DNA of 64,000 nt, from NCBI RefSeq assembly GCF_030160715.1, contig NZ_BSOW01000002.1, positions 124,001 to 188,000 on the forward strand, read 5' to 3'. A program made the position numbers and the translations under genes. Under the pieces are notes generated by a model, which worked only from the letters and a program-made list of their open reading frames with translations, ran no database searches and was not told the origin of the DNA. The DNA is from Bradyrhizobium iriomotense. Its GTDB lineage: Bacteria; Pseudomonadota; Alphaproteobacteria; Rhizobiales; Xanthobacteraceae. Positions 20,962 to 29,282 of the stretch are shown here, in pieces (position 1 is the stretch's first letter; each line of letters starts with the position of its first letter).

Positions 20962-21621
20962 GTGACGTCCATTCTTGATCCCCTCATCGCGTTCGTCTCG
21001 GCCCATGCGTGGCTGGCTTATCTGACTCTGTTCCTCGCGGCCCTCCTGGAAGCCGTGCCGGTGGTGGGCTCGGTGATTCCAGGCTCGACCATCATCCTGG
21101 CGCTGAGCGCCCTGGTTCCGGGCGGCGAACTCCGCCTGCAATGGGTGCTGCTGGCGGCCGCCCTCGGCGCGGTGCTGGGTGACGGCTCGGCCTATTGGAT
21201 CGGGCACAAGCAGCAGCGCGAGATCCTCAGCACCTGGCCGCTGACCAACTATCCCCGCGTGGTCGCGGAGAGCGAGACCTTCTTCCACCGCTTCGGTACC
21301 TGGGCAGTGTTCTTCGCACGCTTCGTGCCACCGATCCGCGCCTTCGTGCCGGTCACGGCCGGCGCACTCGGCATGCAGCCCGCACGCTTCTACGCGGTGA
21401 ACATCCCCGCGATCCTGGTCTGGGCGCCCGCCCATGTGCTGCCCGGCGTGCTCGCGGTCTCCGCGCTGCACGAATATGCCGGGCTGCCGCATCATGAGCA
21501 TGTCGGCAAGCACATCTGGATGTTCACCGTCGCCGGTGTCGCGATCGTCCTCGGCCTCGCGATCTGGACCATCCGCCGCCGCCACGGCAGCGGGATCGCA
21601 CCGGCCAAGCCGGAGGGCTAA
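20962..21621 (+). CDS. DedA-family membrane protein
   Basis: A 219-residue DedA (SNARE-associated/VTT) protein. The diagnostic membrane-reentrant segment is visible as EAVPVVGSVIPGSTIILALSALV, and FFARFVPPIRAFVPVTAGALGM carries the conserved FxRFxPxxR motif. LRLQWVLLAAALGAVLGDGSAYWIGH is the central helix with GDG. Homologues act as proton-dependent lipid (undecaprenyl-phosphate or phospholipid) transporters or scramblases; the substrate is not determined here. GTG at 20962 (VTSILDPLIAF) is chosen as the natural start; an ATG at 20917 would add a non-conserved extension. Confidence 0.88.
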   Translation: MTSILDPLIAFVSAHAWLAYLTLFLAALLEAVPVVGSVIPGSTIILALSALVPGGELRLQWVLLAAALGAVLGDGSAYWIGHKQQREILSTWPLTNYPRVVAESETFFHRFGTWAVFFARFVPPIRAFVPVTAGALGMQPARFYAVNIPAILVWAPAHVLPGVLAVSALHEYAGLPHHEHVGKHIWMFTVAGVAIVLGLAIWTIRRRHGSGIAPAKPEG

Positions 21622-21668
21622 GGCGCGAGGATCGATCGCTTGGAGGCAAGCTCCCGCCACACCACAAG

Positions 21669-21814
21669 TGTCGTCCCGGCGCAGGCCGGGACCCATACCC
21701 CCAGGGAGTGGTTTGGCGAAGATTCGTAGTTCGGTACTCCCAGCGCCGACAGTCGATAGATTTCGCGGTATGGGTCCCGGCCCCCGTGCGCAATTGCGCA
21801 CTAGGCCGGGACAA
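21669..21814 (+). repeat. Dispersed repeat family A, copy 2
   Basis: About 146 bp with outer ends GTCGTCCCGGCGCAGGCCGG and CTAGGCCGGGAC, and the shared core GACCCATACCCCCAGGGAGT...GGTTTGGCGAAGATTC...GCGGTATGGGTCCCGG. Same orientation as the copies at 14103 and 41881. Confidence 0.75.
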
Positions 21815-21892
21815 CGCCGCGAACATGGCTACAGCCAACTACCCTACGGCAGAGGTGAACCGAGTCCCTCGGCTCGCACTGTTTCAACTGAC

Positions 21893-23122
21893 TTAGCTCT
21901 TGGGCGGGGCGCCTGTCGTCCGCCGCCCCGGCGCGGGCCCCACATAGCGGGCACGCGGGCGGATCAGGCGGCCGTGCTGTAACTGCTCGCTGGCGTGGGC
22001 GATCCAGCCGACGCTGCGGGCCATTGCGAACAGCGCGAGCTCGCTGCCGGACGGCAGGCGCAGGGCGTGCACGAGCACGGCGAGCGCATAGTCGATATTG
22101 ACGAGCTCGCCGGTCGCCTCCGCAATCCGCTCCGGCACCTCTCTGGTGAATTTGCGCGGCGCGCCGGCCCGCGCCAGCGCATTGAGCAGCGACTGCGCGC
22201 GCGGATCGCCGCGCTTGTAGACCCCGTGGCCGAAGCCGGCGAAATGCTCGCCGAGCGCGACGCGCTCGCGCACCATCGGCTCGACGTCCCGATCCACCAG
22301 CGTCTTCACGAGCTGCGAGGCCAGCACGCCGGCGCCGCCATGCTTGGGCCCCTTGAGCGCCGCAAGGCCCGCAATGACGGCATCGTAGAGATTGAGGCCG
22401 GTCGAGGCGGCGCAGCGCGCGGTGAAGGTCGAGGCATTCAATTCGTGTTCGGCGAGCAGCACCAGCGCGCGGCGGATGAGATCGGCGGCATGCTTGTTGT
22501 CGGGGGCCCAGGCGAGCGCGATCTGCTGATGCAAGGGCTCTGCCGAGGGCTCGGCATTGAGCATGGTCGCAACCAGCAGCCGAACGATGCGGGCTCCGAC
22601 CATCGCGCGGCCATCTGCCGCGCGGGTGAAGGCGCGGGGATCGGCGCTCGCGGCGAGCGCCAGCACCGCGATGGCCCGGTCGATCGGCGCGGCGCGGCGC
22701 GCGGCCTCCGCGATCGCGCGCATCTCGCCGGAGACGTGGGGGCAATTGTCTGATGCAAAGGGATCGACGCCGGAGACGTCCCAGAGCAGCGTCGCGGCAT
22801 GCTCGAGCGTGTCCCGCTCGGCGAGATCGACGCAGTTCACGCCGCGATAGATCGCGCCCTCCTCGGTGATGGTCGCGATCTCCGTGTCCATGACCGGCAG
22901 GTCGGCGTCGAAGCTGCGCAGGCCCCGCGGCTCGGGCGACGGGGCGCGGCGCTCCTTCAGGCCGCGGACGTCCTCGGCGCGATACCGGTTCTTGCGCGAA
23001 TCCGGTGTCGGCTCGGAGCGGATCAGGCCCCGGCTGACATAGGCGTAGAGGGTCGCCGGCGAGATCGCGAGCTCGGCGGCGGCCTCGCGGGCCGAAAGGT
23101 ATAGCTCCTCGGAATTTTTCAT
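21893..23122 (-). CDS. Citrate-synthase-family protein with N-terminal HTH
   Basis: A 409-residue protein with two parts. Residues about 8-60 (LSAREAAAELAISPATLYAY) form a MerR/excisionase-like helix-turn-helix. From about 75 to the end is a citrate-synthase fold with HELNASTFTARCAASTGLN and GFGHGVYKRGDPRA. In ordinary citrate synthases the second block is GFGHRVY; here the Arg is Gly. The active-site Asp block is also weakly kept (NIDYAL). It could be a DNA-binding regulator that senses an acyl-CoA or oxaloacetate, or a divergent (methyl)citrate synthase. It is divergent from a second citrate synthase-like gene 73 bp away. Confidence 0.85.
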   Translation of the reverse strand: MKNSEELYLSAREAAAELAISPATLYAYVSRGLIRSEPTPDSRKNRYRAEDVRGLKERRAPSPEPRGLRSFDADLPVMDTEIATITEEGAIYRGVNCVDLAERDTLEHAATLLWDVSGVDPFASDNCPHVSGEMRAIAEAARRAAPIDRAIAVLALAASADPRAFTRAADGRAMVGARIVRLLVATMLNAEPSAEPLHQQIALAWAPDNKHAADLIRRALVLLAEHELNASTFTARCAASTGLNLYDAVIAGLAALKGPKHGGAGVLASQLVKTLVDRDVEPMVRERVALGEHFAGFGHGVYKRGDPRAQSLLNALARAGAPRKFTREVPERIAEATGELVNIDYALAVLVHALRLPSGSELALFAMARSVGWIAHASEQLQHGRLIRPRARYVGPAPGRRTTGAPPKS

Positions 23123-23124
23123 AT

Positions 23125-23153
23125 TGATTTATGTAATCAAGATTGATCAATCT
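23125..23153. promoter_or_regulatory. Two adjacent palindromes between divergent citrate synthase-like genes
   Basis: TTGATT-TATGT-AATCAA (23125-23141) and the perfect 12-bp palindrome GATTGATCAATC (23142-23153) lie back to back in the 73-bp intergenic region. Both share the TTGAT/ATCAA half-site, which would suit a dimeric HTH protein. The neighbouring gene encodes such an HTH domain. Operator function is inferred. Confidence 0.45.
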
Positions 23154-23195
23154 GTCGAGAGGCCTGACCTTTCTCCTCGTGAAAGGAGACAGGCC

Positions 23196-24290
23196 ATGAA
23201 CATCCATCTCAATAAAAGTCAGATCGGGCTGGACGGGGTTCCCGCCGCCGAGACCGTACTCAGCCATGTCGACGGCGAGCGCGGCGAGCTGATCATCGCC
23301 GGCGAGCATGTCGGCACCCTCGCCCGCCAGTCGAGTTTCGAGGGCGTCACCGCCCGGCTCTGGAACGGCGCCGCTGGGGGCACGCTCAGCGAAGCCAATG
23401 TGCGCGCGAACCTCGGGCTTGCACGCGAGCGCGCCTTTGCACGGCTGCCGGATCTTTTGCCGGCAACCCGCGGCATGGGCATCATCGACGGCTTTCGCAC
23501 TGGTGTCGCAGGCTTGCGCGCCGAGAACGGGCTGGAGCATGAGGCGACCATCGTCGGCGCGTTTCCGGTGATTGCCGGCGCGCTGGTGCGGCGCGCGAAA
23601 GGGCTCGATCCGGTCGCACCCGATGCGAATGCGAGCCATGCCGCCGACACGCTCAGAATGCTGCGTGGCGCTGCGCCCGAGCCACGCGAGGTTGCGGCGC
23701 TCGATGCGTATCTCGTCACGGTCTGCGATCACGGCATGAACGCCTCGACCTTCGCCACGCGCGTAGTGGCCTCGACGCAGGCCGATCTGTTCGCCGCCGT
23801 CACCGCCGGCTATTGCGCGCTCACGGGCCCGCTGCATGGCGGTGCGCCGGAGCCGGTGCTGGAGATGCTGGATGCAATCGGCTCGCGCGAACGGATCAAG
23901 CCGTGGGTCGATGCGGCGCTGGCGCGCGGCGAACGGCTGATGGGTTTTGGCCATCGCGTCTATCGCGTGCGCGATCCGCGCGCCGACGTGCTCAAGGCCG
24001 CGATCGAGCGGCTTGCCGCCGACGGCGCCGACCTGCCGTTTGCCGGCGAGGTCGAGGCCTATATCCGCGCCGCGCTGCGCAAGAAGAACCCGGAGCGTCC
24101 GCTGGAGACCAATGTCGAGTTCTTCACCGCGATCCTGCTCGATGCGCTCGCAATCCCGCGCCAGGCATTCACGCCGATCTTCGCCGTAGCGCGTGCCGCG
24201 GGCTGGACCGCGCATGCGCTCGAGCATCGCCGGACAGGACGGCTGATCCGGCCAAGCTCGTCATATGTGGGGGCGATGCCGAAGGAGTGA
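23196..24290 (+). CDS. Citrate synthase / methylcitrate synthase-like protein
   Basis: A 364-residue citrate-synthase-fold enzyme. The active-site blocks HGMNASTFATRVVASTQADL and GFGHRVYRVRDPRADVLKA keep the catalytic His and the Arg. The catalytic Asp block is NVEFF instead of the usual NVDFY, a conservative Asp-to-Glu change at the general-base position. The sequence continues with AVARAAGWTAHALEHRRTGRLIRP, typical for the family. ATG 23196 is preceded by AAAGGAG. It may be a (methyl)citrate synthase with altered activity; the Glu is common in some Rhizobiales paralogues as far as I recall, so the change may not abolish activity. Confidence 0.88.
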   Translation: MNIHLNKSQIGLDGVPAAETVLSHVDGERGELIIAGEHVGTLARQSSFEGVTARLWNGAAGGTLSEANVRANLGLARERAFARLPDLLPATRGMGIIDGFRTGVAGLRAENGLEHEATIVGAFPVIAGALVRRAKGLDPVAPDANASHAADTLRMLRGAAPEPREVAALDAYLVTVCDHGMNASTFATRVVASTQADLFAAVTAGYCALTGPLHGGAPEPVLEMLDAIGSRERIKPWVDAALARGERLMGFGHRVYRVRDPRADVLKAAIERLAADGADLPFAGEVEAYIRAALRKKNPERPLETNVEFFTAILLDALAIPRQAFTPIFAVARAAGWTAHALEHRRTGRLIRPSSSYVGAMPKE

Positions 24291-24624
24291 GGAAAGCGTA
24301 GCCGGGTGGAGCGAAGCATGATCCGGGAGAGCCGTTGCGAGCTGCGAGAAAGACCCAGATTACGGTTGCGCTCCATCCGGGCTGCAGGCCTGAGTTTGTG
24401 GTGCGGCCTTGCCAAATATTCAAGTGTCGTGCCGGCGAAGGCCGGGACCCATACCGTGTGATACTTCGGTAAGCGCAGGTGTCTGTACCGCGGGAAAGAC
24501 CCGTTCACTACGAGTCTTCGCCAAACCTCTCCCTGTGGCTATGGGTCCCGGATCGGCGCTCCGCTTCGCTGCGCTTGTCCGGGACAACACGGGAGAGTTT
24601 GGCAGGACCTACGGTGCAGGAGGC
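24291..24624. other. 334-bp intergenic region with repeats
   Basis: No gene seen. The left part carries a palindrome (GTAGCCGGGTGGAGCGAAGC ... GCTCCATCCGGGCTGC) and the right part an inverted copy of repeat family A (24424-24588). Confidence 0.6.
24424..24588 (-). repeat. Dispersed repeat family A, copy 3 (inverted)
   Basis: Read on the minus strand it carries the same CACAGGGAGAGGTTTGGCGA, AGACTC and GGTATGGGTCCCGGC phrases as the other copies. Outer ends are GTCGTGCCGGCGAAGGCC and CTTGTCCGGGACAAC. It is longer than the others (about 165 bp). Confidence 0.65.
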
Positions 24625-25260
24625 CTACGCCTCCTTCACCACCGTCTTCAGGTAATTATACGCCTTGATGATCTCGATCAGGCGGTCTTCGGTGGAGCGG
24701 TCGCCGCCGTTGGCGTCGGGGTGGTGCTGCTTCACCAGCGCCTTGTACTTGGTCTTGACGTCGGCGAGCGTGGCGCTGGGGCCGAGCCCCATCACCTGGA
24801 GCGCCTTGCGCTCGGCGTTCATCACCTTGCGCGTTTCAGCCTTCGGCTGGGCCTCCGGCCCGCGCCGCCAGTTGGCGCGGCCGTTGATCTCGCTGAACAT
24901 GCTGAACGGATCGAAGGCGCCATCGATCTCGGCTTCCGCCCCCTTCTTGACGCCGCCATTGGCGCCCATCTTCCAGGTCGGACGGTGGCCGGTGAGCGCA
25001 TCCTTCTGGTAGCGCGCAACCGCGTCGGCATTCATGCCGGAGAAGAAATTGTAATTCTGGTTGTACTCGCGCACGTGATCGAGGCAGAAGTGCCAGTACT
25101 CGCGGGAATTTTCGCGGCCCTTCGGCGCGCGATGGCTGCCCTTGTTCTGGCAGCCCGTCCATTCGCAGGCGACCACGGTTTCGCGCGGCTTCGCTTCCGG
25201 CTGTTTGCCTCGCGGCTTGACGCGGATGGAGTCGAAGAATTTTGATGAATCGATCGGCAT
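24625..25260 (-). CDS. J-domain protein with N-terminal Cys-containing region
   Basis: A 211-residue protein whose C-terminal part (about residues 150-205) is a J domain: QVMGLGPSATLADVKTKYKA, then the HPD signature in KQHHPDANGGD, and helix IV at IIKAYNYL. J domains stimulate DnaK-type ATPases. The N-terminal part is not a DnaJ Gly/Phe region: it has CEWTGCQNKGSHRAPKGREN, followed by WHFCLDHVREYNQNYNFFSG, a Cys/His pattern that could bind metal. This C-terminal J layout with conserved CEWTGC is found in Rhizobiales J-domain proteins of unknown function. The start at 25260 gives a natural MPIDSSKFF. It is divergent from bolA. Confidence 0.88.
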   Translation of the reverse strand: MPIDSSKFFDSIRVKPRGKQPEAKPRETVVACEWTGCQNKGSHRAPKGRENSREYWHFCLDHVREYNQNYNFFSGMNADAVARYQKDALTGHRPTWKMGANGGVKKGAEAEIDGAFDPFSMFSEINGRANWRRGPEAQPKAETRKVMNAERKALQVMGLGPSATLADVKTKYKALVKQHHPDANGGDRSTEDRLIEIIKAYNYLKTVVKEA

Positions 25261-25431
25261 GACTGACTTTGACTACGCAATGCAAAAACCTTCAAGTCTT
25301 GACATTGCGAATGGCGTAGAACTCGTAGCCGAAACTTCGTGTCGGCGTTCTCAAGAACGGCCGCCAAAGGCGGCCTATGCATTGACGCAACGAAATCGCG
25401 CGACTTAATGGCTCACATGACAGGCAACGAC

Positions 25432-25707
25432 ATGGCTACCCAAGACACTATCAGCAACAAGTTGCGCGAAGCTTTCTCGCCGGACAGCCTGCAAGTGGTC
25501 GATGAATCACATTTGCATGAAGGCCACGCCGGCCACCGCGCGGGCGGCGAGACGCATTTCCGGGTTTATATCGTGTCGAACGCCTTCAAAGGGAAGAGCC
25601 GGGTCGAGCGCCACCGCATGATTAATTCGACGCTGGCCGCGGAACTCTCGGGCGGCGTGCACGCCCTCGCGATACACGCGCAGGCGCCGGGGGAAGGCGG
25701 GACGTAA
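25432..25707 (+). CDS. bolA: BolA-family protein
   Basis: A 91-residue BolA protein. The family core reads QVVDESHLHEGHAGHRAGGE, THFRVYIVSNAFKGKSRVER, HRMINSTLAAELSGGVHALAI, with the conserved HAGH and R-H-R-x-I. BolA proteins bind monothiol glutaredoxins through shared Fe-S clusters and influence stress and cell shape. ATG 25432 (MATQDTISNKLREAF) is the expected start; an earlier in-frame ATG at 25408 would add eight residues. A family G repeat lies just upstream, between it and the J-domain gene. Confidence 0.92.
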   Translation: MATQDTISNKLREAFSPDSLQVVDESHLHEGHAGHRAGGETHFRVYIVSNAFKGKSRVERHRMINSTLAAELSGGVHALAIHAQAPGEGGT

Positions 25708-25743
25708 CCCGTCAATTCGAGCAACAAATCAGGCGATTTCCCT

Positions 25744-25852
25744 CATCCTGAGGAGCGCGCCCTTGCGCGCGTCTCGAAGGATGAAGGCCCCGCTGCAGCG
25801 TCCCGGCTTTCATGGTTCGAGACGGCGCTTGCGCGCCTCCTCACCATGAGGA
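25744..25852. repeat. Dispersed repeat family D, copy 1
   Basis: It begins CATCCTGAGGAGCGCGCC and ends CCTCACCATGAGGAT, with GTCTCGAAGGATG, CATGGTTCGAGAC in the middle. The same pattern lies at 47983-48070. When transcribed it would form a long hairpin in the convergent gap between bolA and the CorC-type gene. Confidence 0.7.
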
Positions 25853-25872
25853 TCGAGAGGAGAGCGAGAGGC

Positions 25873-27177
25873 TCAAAACGACGTCCCGGCCCGCCGCGGC
25901 TTGGCTTCCTCCACTTCCGCCTCGCGCGGCACCGGTGAAATACGGAGTGCGGTGATGCGGTTGCGCTCGCGGCGCAGCACGCGGAAGCGGAAGCCGTGGA
26001 AGGTGAAGCTCTGGCCACGGTCCGGGATCGAGCGCGCCTCGTGAATGACGAGGCCGGCAACCGTGGTTGCCTCTTCGTCAGGCAGGCGCCAGTCCATGGC
26101 GCGGTTGAGATCGCGGATCGGCACCGAGCCGTCGACGACGACCGAACCGTCGGGCTGGGCGCGCACGCCCGCGACGACCACGTCGTGCTCGTCGGAGATA
26201 TCGCCGACGATCTCCTCCAAAATGTCTTCCAGCGTCACAAGACCTTCAACTTCGCCGTACTCGTCGACGACGAGCGCGAAATGGGTCTTGCGGCGGCGGA
26301 AGGCTTTGAGCTGCTCGGAGACCGGCCGCATCTCCGGCACGAACCAGGGCGGCAGCGCGATGGTCGAGGCGTCGATGCGCGAGGTATCGCCTTCGGAGGC
26401 GCGAATGGCGCGCAACAGGTCCTTGGCGTGCAACACGCCGATGATGTTTTCGGGCTTGTCGCGCCACAGCGGAATGCGGGTGTATTCGGTCGCCAGCACC
26501 TCGCGCACCAGATCCTCCGGCGGCAGGTCGGCGTTGATCATCATCATCTCGGTGCGATGGATCATGACGTCCGAGACCTGGAGCTCGCGCAGGTCCAGCA
26601 GGCCGCCGAGCATGTCGCGGTCCTGCTTTTCGACCTTGCCCTCGTGGTGCAAGAGGTCGACCGCGCCACGCAGGCGCTCGGTCGGCGACAGGATCGCCTG
26701 GTGCTCGCCGGCGAGGCCAAACAGCCGCATCAACAGGCGGACGATGACTTCCACCACCGTCAGCAACGGCCCGAGCACGTACATCGTCAGCCGCATCGGC
26801 CGCGCCACGGCGAGCGCAACGCGGTCGGGCGCGTTGATGGCGATGGTCTTGGGCAGGACTTCGGCGAAGATCACGACCAGTGCGGTCATCACGCCGGTCG
26901 CGTAGAGCACGCCGACCTCGCCGAACCAATTGGTGAAGATGCCGGTCGCGATCGCCGACGCGCCGATGTTGGCGATGTTGTTGCCGAGCAGCAGCGCGCC
27001 GATCAGCCGCTCGCGCATGTCGAGCAAGCGCGATACGACGTCGGCCTCGTGATGACCCTGCCTGGATAGCCGCAGCATGCTGGCGCGCGAGGCGCCGGTC
27101 AGCGCGGTCTCGCTCGCGGCGAAGAACGCCGAGACCAGCAGGCAGAAGACGACGATGGAGAATCCGAGCCAGTCCAT
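25873..27177 (-). CDS. HlyC/CorC-type membrane protein (CNNM-CBS)
   Basis: A 434-residue protein with an N-terminal CNNM (DUF21) membrane domain, a CBS pair and a C-terminal CorC_HlyC domain. The opening FSIVVFCLLVSAFFAASETALTG is the first transmembrane helix with the conserved SETAL. CBS repeats occur at about 215-340 (SDVMIHRTEMMMINADLPP, and FALVVDEYGEVEGLVTLEDILEE). The C-terminus DGSVVVDGSVPIRDLNRAMDW is the transporter-associated domain. Such proteins take part in Mg2+/Co2+ efflux or regulation. It is immediately downstream of aroB (27 bp). Confidence 0.9.
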   Translation of the reverse strand: MDWLGFSIVVFCLLVSAFFAASETALTGASRASMLRLSRQGHHEADVVSRLLDMRERLIGALLLGNNIANIGASAIATGIFTNWFGEVGVLYATGVMTALVVIFAEVLPKTIAINAPDRVALAVARPMRLTMYVLGPLLTVVEVIVRLLMRLFGLAGEHQAILSPTERLRGAVDLLHHEGKVEKQDRDMLGGLLDLRELQVSDVMIHRTEMMMINADLPPEDLVREVLATEYTRIPLWRDKPENIIGVLHAKDLLRAIRASEGDTSRIDASTIALPPWFVPEMRPVSEQLKAFRRRKTHFALVVDEYGEVEGLVTLEDILEEIVGDISDEHDVVVAGVRAQPDGSVVVDGSVPIRDLNRAMDWRLPDEEATTVAGLVIHEARSIPDRGQSFTFHGFRFRVLRRERNRITALRISPVPREAEVEEAKPRRAGTSF

Positions 27178-27204
27178 GACCCAACCGCCGATGTCAGTCG
27201 CCCA

Positions 27205-28353
27205 TCACGCCTTGCGCGCGAGCTTGTCGTTGAGGAAGTCGCGTACCAGCTGTGGCTCGACGTCCTTGGCGATCACAGCGCGCCCGACGGCTTCGAGCAG
27301 GATGAAGGTGAGCTTGCCGCGCTTGACCTTCTTGTCCTGCGCCATCAGCGCCAGCAGCGCGTCGGCGTCGGCAAGCCCTTCCTGCGCGAAGCCGGCAATG
27401 TCCTGGAGCCGCGTCGGCAGCCCTGCTTCCGCAAGGTGACGTTCAACCCGCGCCGCGTCCGTCGCACCGATCATGCCAAGCTTTGCGGAAAACTCCGCTG
27501 CCAGCACCATGCCGATGGACACGCCCTCGCCGTGGAACAGCCGGTCGGAGAAGCCGGTGGCGGCTTCCAGCGCGTGACCAAAAGTGTGGCCGAGATTGAG
27601 CAGCGCGCGCTCGCCGGTCTCGCGCTCGTCGCGCGAGACGACGCCCGCCTTGGCGCGGCAGGAGGTCGCAATCGCATGCTCGCGCGCCGAGCCGCCCTTG
27701 AAGATGTCGGAATGGTTCTTCTCCAGCCAGGCGAAGAAGGCCTCGTCGCCGAGCACGCCATATTTGGCGACCTCGGCATAGCCGGCGCGGAACTGCCGCG
27801 GCGACAGCGTATCGAGCACGGCGGTGTCGGCAATCACCAGCACCGGCTGGTGGAAGGCGCCGAGCAGATTCTTGCCCTGCGGCGAGTTGATGCCGGTCTT
27901 GCCGCCGACGGAGGAATCGACCTGCGCCAGCAGCGAGGTCGGCACCTGAACGAAATCGACGCCACGGCGCAGGATCGCGGCCGCAAAGCCGGCGAGATCG
28001 CCGACCACGCCGCCGCCGAGCGCGATGACGAGATCGTTGCGCTCGATCTTTGCCGCGATCAGCGCCTCGCTGACTTTTTCGAGCCCGGCATAGGTCTTGG
28101 AGATCTCGCCTTCCTCGACGACGATGCGCGAGGTCGGGATGCCAGCGGACGCGAGCGAGGCTTCGGTCGGCTCCAGCCAATGTTTGGCGACGGTGCGATC
28201 GGTCACAACAGCGGTGCGCACGCCGGGGCGCAAGGCCGCGATCCGCGCGCCGACCGAAGCCAGCACGTCGCGGCCGATGACGATGTCGTAGGCGCGCTCG
28301 CCGAGCGCGACGTCGACGATAACGGGATCTGAATGTTTCAACGGCGCGGTCAT
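27205..28353 (-). CDS. aroB: 3-dehydroquinate synthase
   Basis: A 382-residue AroB, second enzyme of the shikimate pathway, converting DAHP to 3-dehydroquinate using NAD+ and a divalent metal. Family blocks are visible: DLVIALGGGVVGDLAGFAAA, LRRGVDFVQVPTSLLAQVDS, SVGGKTGINSPQGKNLLGAF and LNLGHTFGHALE, where the His residues bind metal. The start overlaps the aroK stop in ATGA, so aroK and aroB are translationally coupled. Downstream is the CorC-type gene. Confidence 0.97.
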   Translation of the reverse strand: MTAPLKHSDPVIVDVALGERAYDIVIGRDVLASVGARIAALRPGVRTAVVTDRTVAKHWLEPTEASLASAGIPTSRIVVEEGEISKTYAGLEKVSEALIAAKIERNDLVIALGGGVVGDLAGFAAAILRRGVDFVQVPTSLLAQVDSSVGGKTGINSPQGKNLLGAFHQPVLVIADTAVLDTLSPRQFRAGYAEVAKYGVLGDEAFFAWLEKNHSDIFKGGSAREHAIATSCRAKAGVVSRDERETGERALLNLGHTFGHALEAATGFSDRLFHGEGVSIGMVLAAEFSAKLGMIGATDAARVERHLAEAGLPTRLQDIAGFAQEGLADADALLALMAQDKKVKRGKLTFILLEAVGRAVIAKDVEPQLVRDFLNDKLARKA

Positions 28354-28961
28354 CTGGCGGCACTCGCTACATCGTCAGGTGGGTCGCCGCAAAGATGGTG
28401 GCGCAGCGTCTCGAGGCACTCCTCCACGATCCGGTCATGCGGCACGTCGCGTGAGGAGATCGTGAGGTCGGCGTTCTGGTAGATCGGCTCACGCTCGCTG
28501 AGCAGCCGGGTCACCGTCCCCTCGGGATCGGCGGTTTGCAGCAGCGGGCGATCGGCGCGGCGGCGCACCCGCCGCATGATGACGTCATGATCGGCCCTGA
28601 GCCAGATCGAGACCGCCTTGGCCGCAATGCGCGCCCGCGTCTCCTCGCGCATGAAGGCGCCGCCGCCGGTCGCAAGCACCAGCGGCCCACCATCCAGGAG
28701 GCGCGCGATCACCCGCATCTCGCCGTCGCGAAAATAAGGCTCGCCGTGGCGCTCGAAAATTTCCGGTATGGTCATGCCGGCGGCCGCCTCGATCTCGGTG
28801 TCGGCATCGACGAAGGGCAGCTTGAGCCGGGCCGCGAGGCGCCGGCCGATGGTGGATTTGCCGACCCCCATCATGCCGACCAGCACGATCGAGCGGCCCG
28901 CAAGCGCCGACAGGATGTCGGGCTCGGGCGAGCTTGCGGCTGGCATGGCGGCGTCGGACAT
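28350..28961 (-). CDS. aroK: Shikimate kinase
   Basis: A 203-residue P-loop kinase. Walker A GMMGVGKST (residues 29-37), shikimate-binding VDADTEIEAAAGMTIPEIFE, FRDGEMRV and the GGGAFM loop are characteristic. It phosphorylates shikimate in aromatic amino-acid synthesis. The N-terminal extension of about 20 residues before the core is typical of rhizobial AroK. It is the first gene of the aroK-aroB run. Confidence 0.95.
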   Translation of the reverse strand: MSDAAMPAASSPEPDILSALAGRSIVLVGMMGVGKSTIGRRLAARLKLPFVDADTEIEAAAGMTIPEIFERHGEPYFRDGEMRVIARLLDGGPLVLATGGGAFMREETRARIAAKAVSIWLRADHDVIMRRVRRRADRPLLQTADPEGTVTRLLSEREPIYQNADLTISSRDVPHDRIVEECLETLRHHLCGDPPDDVASAAR

Positions 28962-29118
28962 GGATCTCGCTCAATTTGCCGCCAAAGGCGGCATGTTGGG
29001 CCACCTATACGACCCCCAACGGGCCCTCGCCAGAGACTCTTGCCACGAAACGGCGAACATGTTGGATGATTTCATTGGTTAATTCGTCCCGACGAGACCC
29101 CTACCGAGACCTCGCCCG

Positions 29119-29265
29119 ATGCCCAGCCTGTTCCGCTTCCTGACGGTCGTCGCCGTGCTTGCCGGCATCGTCTATGGCGTGATCTTCGCGCTGGCCAATT
29201 TCGTCAATCCAAAGCCGCGGGAAATGTCGGTCACCATCCCGCCTGACAAATTTCTCAAGAAATAG
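29119..29265 (+). CDS. Very small single-pass membrane protein (48 residues)
   Basis: A 48-codon gene starting ATG 29119. The product begins MPSLFRFLTVVAVLAGIVYG and continues VIFALANFV, forming one transmembrane helix, then a short hydrophilic tail ending PPDKFLKK. It lies 17 bp upstream of xerD on the same strand. Single-pass proteins of this size are common in Bradyrhizobium; no function is known to me. No strong Shine-Dalgarno was seen, so confidence is moderate. Confidence 0.6.
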   Translation: MPSLFRFLTVVAVLAGIVYGVIFALANFVNPKPREMSVTIPPDKFLKK

Positions 29266-29282
29266 CGGCTAGCCTGCAGGGC

